Of a DNA stretch of 8,267 bases, positions 6,242 through 8,267 are shown piece by piece. This DNA comes from Paracoccaceae bacterium (lineage in GTDB: Bacteria; Pseudomonadota; Alphaproteobacteria; Rhodobacterales; Rhodobacteraceae), in NCBI GenBank assembly GCA_007120685.1, contig SKNG01000093.1:1-8267 (forward strand), in the 5' to 3' direction. The notes under the pieces are model-generated. The model made no database searches and had not been told where the DNA came from. It saw only the letters and a list, made by a program, of their open reading frames with translations. A program made the position numbers and the translations under genes. Numbering within the stretch: position 1 is the stretch's first letter; each line of letters begins with the position of its first letter.

Positions 6242-6648
6242 GGAGCAGGATTGGCACTACCGTCGGCCGCGCCGCCGCGCTGGCCCTTGCGCTATCGCTC
6301 GGGCCAGGACCCTGGCCAGGGGCAACGCCGGTGCAGGCTCAGGCGCAGGGGCCTGAAGTCGCCTCCGGCAGCCGCGCGGTACTGCGTGGGCTCGACAAGG
6401 TTTCGGGCGAAACGGTCGATCTGTCGTTGAACAGGGGCGAGGAAATTACCTTCGCGCGCCTGCAGATCACGCTGGTCGCCTGCCGCTATCCGGTTCAGGC
6501 GCCAGAATCGGATGCTTTCGCCTTTCTGGAGATTCGCCACGCGCGTAATGGCGAACAACTGTTTCGCGGCTGGATGGTGGCGTCCAGCCCGGCCCTGAAT
6601 GCGCTTGACGATCCCCGCTACGACATCTGGGTGCTGTCCTGCGAATAG
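6238..6648 (+). CDS. Secreted DUF2155 protein
   Basis: The 136-residue protein matches DUF2155, a family of alphaproteobacterial exported proteins of unknown function. A signal peptide covers about residues 1-34 (positive start, Ala/Leu core, TPVQA-QAQ). The mature domain begins with LRGLDKVSGETVDLSL (49-64), continues through LVACRYP with Cys82, then DAFAFLEIR (92-100) and GWMVASSPALNAL (111-123), and ends with YDIWVLSCE with Cys135. The two cysteines are the only ones in the mature chain and could form a disulphide in the periplasm. Its ATG overlaps the mlaD stop, so the two are translated together. This hints at a shared role in the envelope, but that is inference. Family assignment is secure; function unknown. 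Confidence 0.92.
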   Translation: MRSRIGTTVGRAAALALALSLGPGPWPGATPVQAQAQGPEVASGSRAVLRGLDKVSGETVDLSLNRGEEITFARLQITLVACRYPVQAPESDAFAFLEIRHARNGEQLFRGWMVASSPALNALDDPRYDIWVLSCE

Positions 6649-6656
6649 ACCGGGCA

Positions 6657-6706
6657 CAAATCCCTTGAAACAAGGGATTTGCAAGGCTGTTACTTCAACA
6701 GCCTTG
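6657..6706. terminator. Back-to-back perfect hairpins between convergent genes, likely bidirectional terminator
   Basis: The first hairpin (6657-6681) has a perfect 11-bp stem, CAAATCCCTTG and CAAGGGATTTG, with an AAA loop. The second (6682-6706) follows with no gap: a perfect 10-bp stem, CAAGGCTGTT and AACAGCCTTG, with a 5-nt loop. They begin 8 bp after the DUF2155 stop and end 33 bp before the aat stop, so they separate converging transcripts. The first stem ends in ATTTG, which gives only a short U-run. The stretch is much richer in A/T than the flanks. Both left and right arms share CAAGG/CCTTG, so alternative pairing between the hairpins is possible. Confidence 0.7.
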
Positions 6707-6739
6707 GTTGCACCCGGCCCCGGCCGCCAACCCGGCCGA

Positions 6740-7429
6740 TTACCGTCTGCCCCAGCCAGCGCCAAGGCAGAAGGCGCCGCTCGGCGTGTCGGGGTGGTGA
6801 TGCGCAAAGGCGAGCCCGTGCCGTGCCGGGGCGGCGAGCGCCTTGGAAAGAAGCGCGCGATAGCGCTCGCGGCCGATCTCGATACCGCCCAGACTGGCCA
6901 GATGATCGGTCAGATACTGGGTGTCGAGCAGCAAAAACCCGCCCGCTTCCAGCCGCGCCACCAGTTCGGCCAACGCGATCTTGGAGCCGTCGCGGCGCGC
7001 CGAGAACATGCTCTCGGCAAAGAAGGCCCCGCCTATCGCCAGCCCGTAGACCCCGCCCGCCAGCCGCCCCTCGGCATCCCAAAGCTCGACGGAATGCGCA
7101 TGGCCCAGCCGGTGCAGCGCATCGAACACCTGTCGGATCGGCGTGTTGATCCAGGTCTCGGGCCGCGCCGCGCAGCCGTTGATCACCGCCGCGAAGGCCG
7201 TGTCGCAGGTCATCCGCCACCCGTCCCGCACCAGCCGCCGGTTCAGACCGCGCCGGGCCGAGCGCGACAGCCGCAGCCCGCCCCCGGACACGATCGGCGC
7301 CGCGGCAAGCGGAATCACGCCGCGCCGATGCGGCTGCATCCAGAACACCTGCGGATCATCCGCCGCCCCGGCCATCGGAAACAGACCCTGCGCATAGGCC
7401 GCCAGGATGATCTCTGGCGTCAGGCTCAT
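6740..7429 (-). CDS. aat: Leucyl/phenylalanyl-tRNA-protein transferase
   Basis: The enzyme transfers Leu or Phe from aminoacyl-tRNA to proteins with N-terminal Lys or Arg, marking them for ClpS/ClpAP degradation (bacterial N-end rule). It is cytoplasmic. The 229-residue chain opens with LTPEIILAAYAQGLFPM, the family N-terminus. FWMQPHRRGVIPL (30-42) follows. The catalytic GNAT-fold core carries GGVYGLAIGGAFFAESMFS and RRDGSKIAL, then LLDTQYLTDHLASLG. The length is normal. Two starts are possible: ATG at 7429, used here because homologues start near SLTPE, and ATG at 7453, eight residues longer and with a better-spaced GGGA upstream. It lies only 26-50 bp after accC on the same strand, so it is probably co-transcribed with accC. 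Confidence 0.95.
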   Translation of the reverse strand: MSLTPEIILAAYAQGLFPMAGAADDPQVFWMQPHRRGVIPLAAAPIVSGGGLRLSRSARRGLNRRLVRDGWRMTCDTAFAAVINGCAARPETWINTPIRQVFDALHRLGHAHSVELWDAEGRLAGGVYGLAIGGAFFAESMFSARRDGSKIALAELVARLEAGGFLLLDTQYLTDHLASLGGIEIGRERYRALLSKALAAPARHGLAFAHHHPDTPSGAFCLGAGWGRR

Positions 7430-7479
7430 ATCCCCGTCACGGTTCCGGTGCATGGCCCGCTGTCCCGTCCGCGCCGGCC

Positions 7480-8267
7480 TCAGCCCGCCGCCGTCTTGCC
7501 GGCCAGATACCGTTCCAGCCAGTGGATCGTGTAATCGCCGTTCTGGATATCCTCTTCGGCCAGCAGGTCGAAGAACAGCGGGACCGTGGTGTCGATCCCG
7601 TCGATGATCAATTCGCCAAGCGCCCGGCGCAGCCGCGCCAGCGCCTCGGGCCGGTCGCGGCCATGCACGATCAGCTTGGCGATCAGACTGTCGTAATAAG
7701 GCGGGATGCGGTAGCCGCCGTAGAGCGCCGAATCCATCCGCACCCCAAGGCCCCCGGGCGCATGAAAGGTGTTCACCAGACCGGGGCAGGGGGCAAAATT
7801 GGGCAGGCGTTCGGCGTTCAGCCGCACCTCGATGGCATGGCCGTTCACGGCCAGATCGTCCTGCCCAAAGGACAGCGGCTGCCCTCCCGCCACGCGGATC
7901 TGCTCGCGCACCAGATCGACGCCGAACACCGCCTCAGTCACCGGGTGTTCGACCTGCAGGCGGGTGTTCATCTCGATGAAATAGAATTCCCCGTCCTCGA
8001 ACAGAAACTCGATGGTGCCCGCGCCGCGATAGCCGATCTTCGCCACCGCCTCGGCGCAGATCGCCCCGATCCGGTCGCGCGTCGTCGCGTCGATCGCCGG
8101 GCCCGGCGCCTCTTCCAGCACCTTCTGGTGGCGGCGCTGCAGCGAGCAGTCGCGCTCGCCCAGATGCACCGCGCCGCCCTTGCCGTCGCCGAAGACCTGG
8201 ATTTCGATATGCCGGGGCTTGCCGAGGTATTTCTCGATATAGACCTCGTCATTGCCGAACGCCGCCC
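7480..8267 (-). CDS. accC: Biotin carboxylase subunit of acetyl-CoA carboxylase, partial (5' end beyond right edge)
   Basis: The last 261 codons of accC are present; the N-terminal 190 or so residues lie outside the window. The enzyme carboxylates biotin on AccB with ATP and bicarbonate, the first half-reaction of fatty acid synthesis. Visible landmarks in order are the ATP-grasp segment [60 protein letters not shown] with the metal-binding glutamate, LQVEHPVTE with the bicarbonate/biotin-site residues, then [17 protein letters not shown] and [15 protein letters not shown] of the C-terminal domain. It ends at a normal position for a stand-alone AccC, without a fused BCCP or carboxyltransferase domain. 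AccB is expected upstream, beyond the edge. aat follows it closely. Confidence 0.97.
   Translation of the reverse strand, partial: AAFGNDEVYIEKYLGKPRHIEIQVFGDGKGGAVHLGERDCSLQRRHQKVLEEAPGPAIDATTRDRIGAICAEAVAKIGYRGAGTIEFLFEDGEFYFIEMNTRLQVEHPVTEAVFGVDLVREQIRVAGGQPLSFGQDDLAVNGHAIEVRLNAERLPNFAPCPGLVNTFHAPGGLGVRMDSALYGGYRIPPYYDSLIAKLIVHGRDRPEALARLRRALGELIIDGIDTTVPLFFDLLAEEDIQNGDYTIHWLERYLAGKTAAG

Noticed and set aside
1..8267. A novel defence, mobile or biosynthetic system
   Set aside because: Nearly every gene belongs to a conserved housekeeping or envelope family in a familiar order, and there are no integrases, transposases, direct-repeat boundaries or base-composition islands.

Overview
The window is GC-rich chromosomal DNA from an alphaproteobacterium, most likely of the Rhodobacteraceae (Paracoccus/Rhodobacter-like). 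The main evidence is the block NDUFA12 - mlaD - DUF2155 facing aat - accC. This gene order is familiar in Rhodobacterales, and NDUFA12 and DUF2155 are alphaproteobacterial hallmarks. I cannot name the species from sequence alone. No tRNA, rRNA, CRISPR array, insertion sequence or phage gene was seen.

Layout, left to right. (1) Positions 1-734, minus strand: a single-domain response regulator translationally coupled (ATGA) to a small two-TM protein that runs off the left edge. A good sigma-70-type promoter (TTGACA, 17 bp, AATAGT) lies upstream. (2) Positions 762-983: intergenic, with that promoter and two adjacent perfect palindromes centred on TTCGAA. (3) Positions 984-2376, minus: a lipoprotein or membrane-anchored alpha/beta hydrolase and, upstream of it, a conserved-looking but unidentified 102-residue protein. 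(4) Positions 2377-2722: no intact gene, but the C-terminal third of a GNAT acetyltransferase abuts the pgk stop codon and looks like a gene remnant. (5) Positions 2723-3913, minus: phosphoglycerate kinase. (6) Divergent from it, 4070-5192, plus: two tandem cyclophilin-type peptidyl-prolyl isomerases, one cytoplasmic and one exported, overlapping by 11 bp. (7) Positions 5300-6648, plus: NDUFA12 (complex I accessory subunit), MlaD (MCE-domain lipid transport protein) and a secreted DUF2155 protein, the last two coupled by ATGA. (8) Positions 6657-6706: two back-to-back perfect hairpins between convergent genes. (9) Positions 6740-8267, minus: aat (leucyl/phenylalanyl-tRNA-protein transferase) downstream of the 3' two-thirds of accC (biotin carboxylase), which runs off the right edge.

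The genes cover central carbon metabolism (pgk), fatty acid synthesis (accC), protein folding (two PPIases), N-end-rule degradation (aat), respiration (NDUFA12) and the cell envelope (MlaD, DUF2155, the hydrolase). I found no convincing new multi-gene system. The points most worth a second look are the GNAT remnant fused to the end of pgk, the two sets of paired perfect hairpins, the palindromes around the response regulator promoter, the unidentified 102-residue protein and the tandem PPIase duplication.
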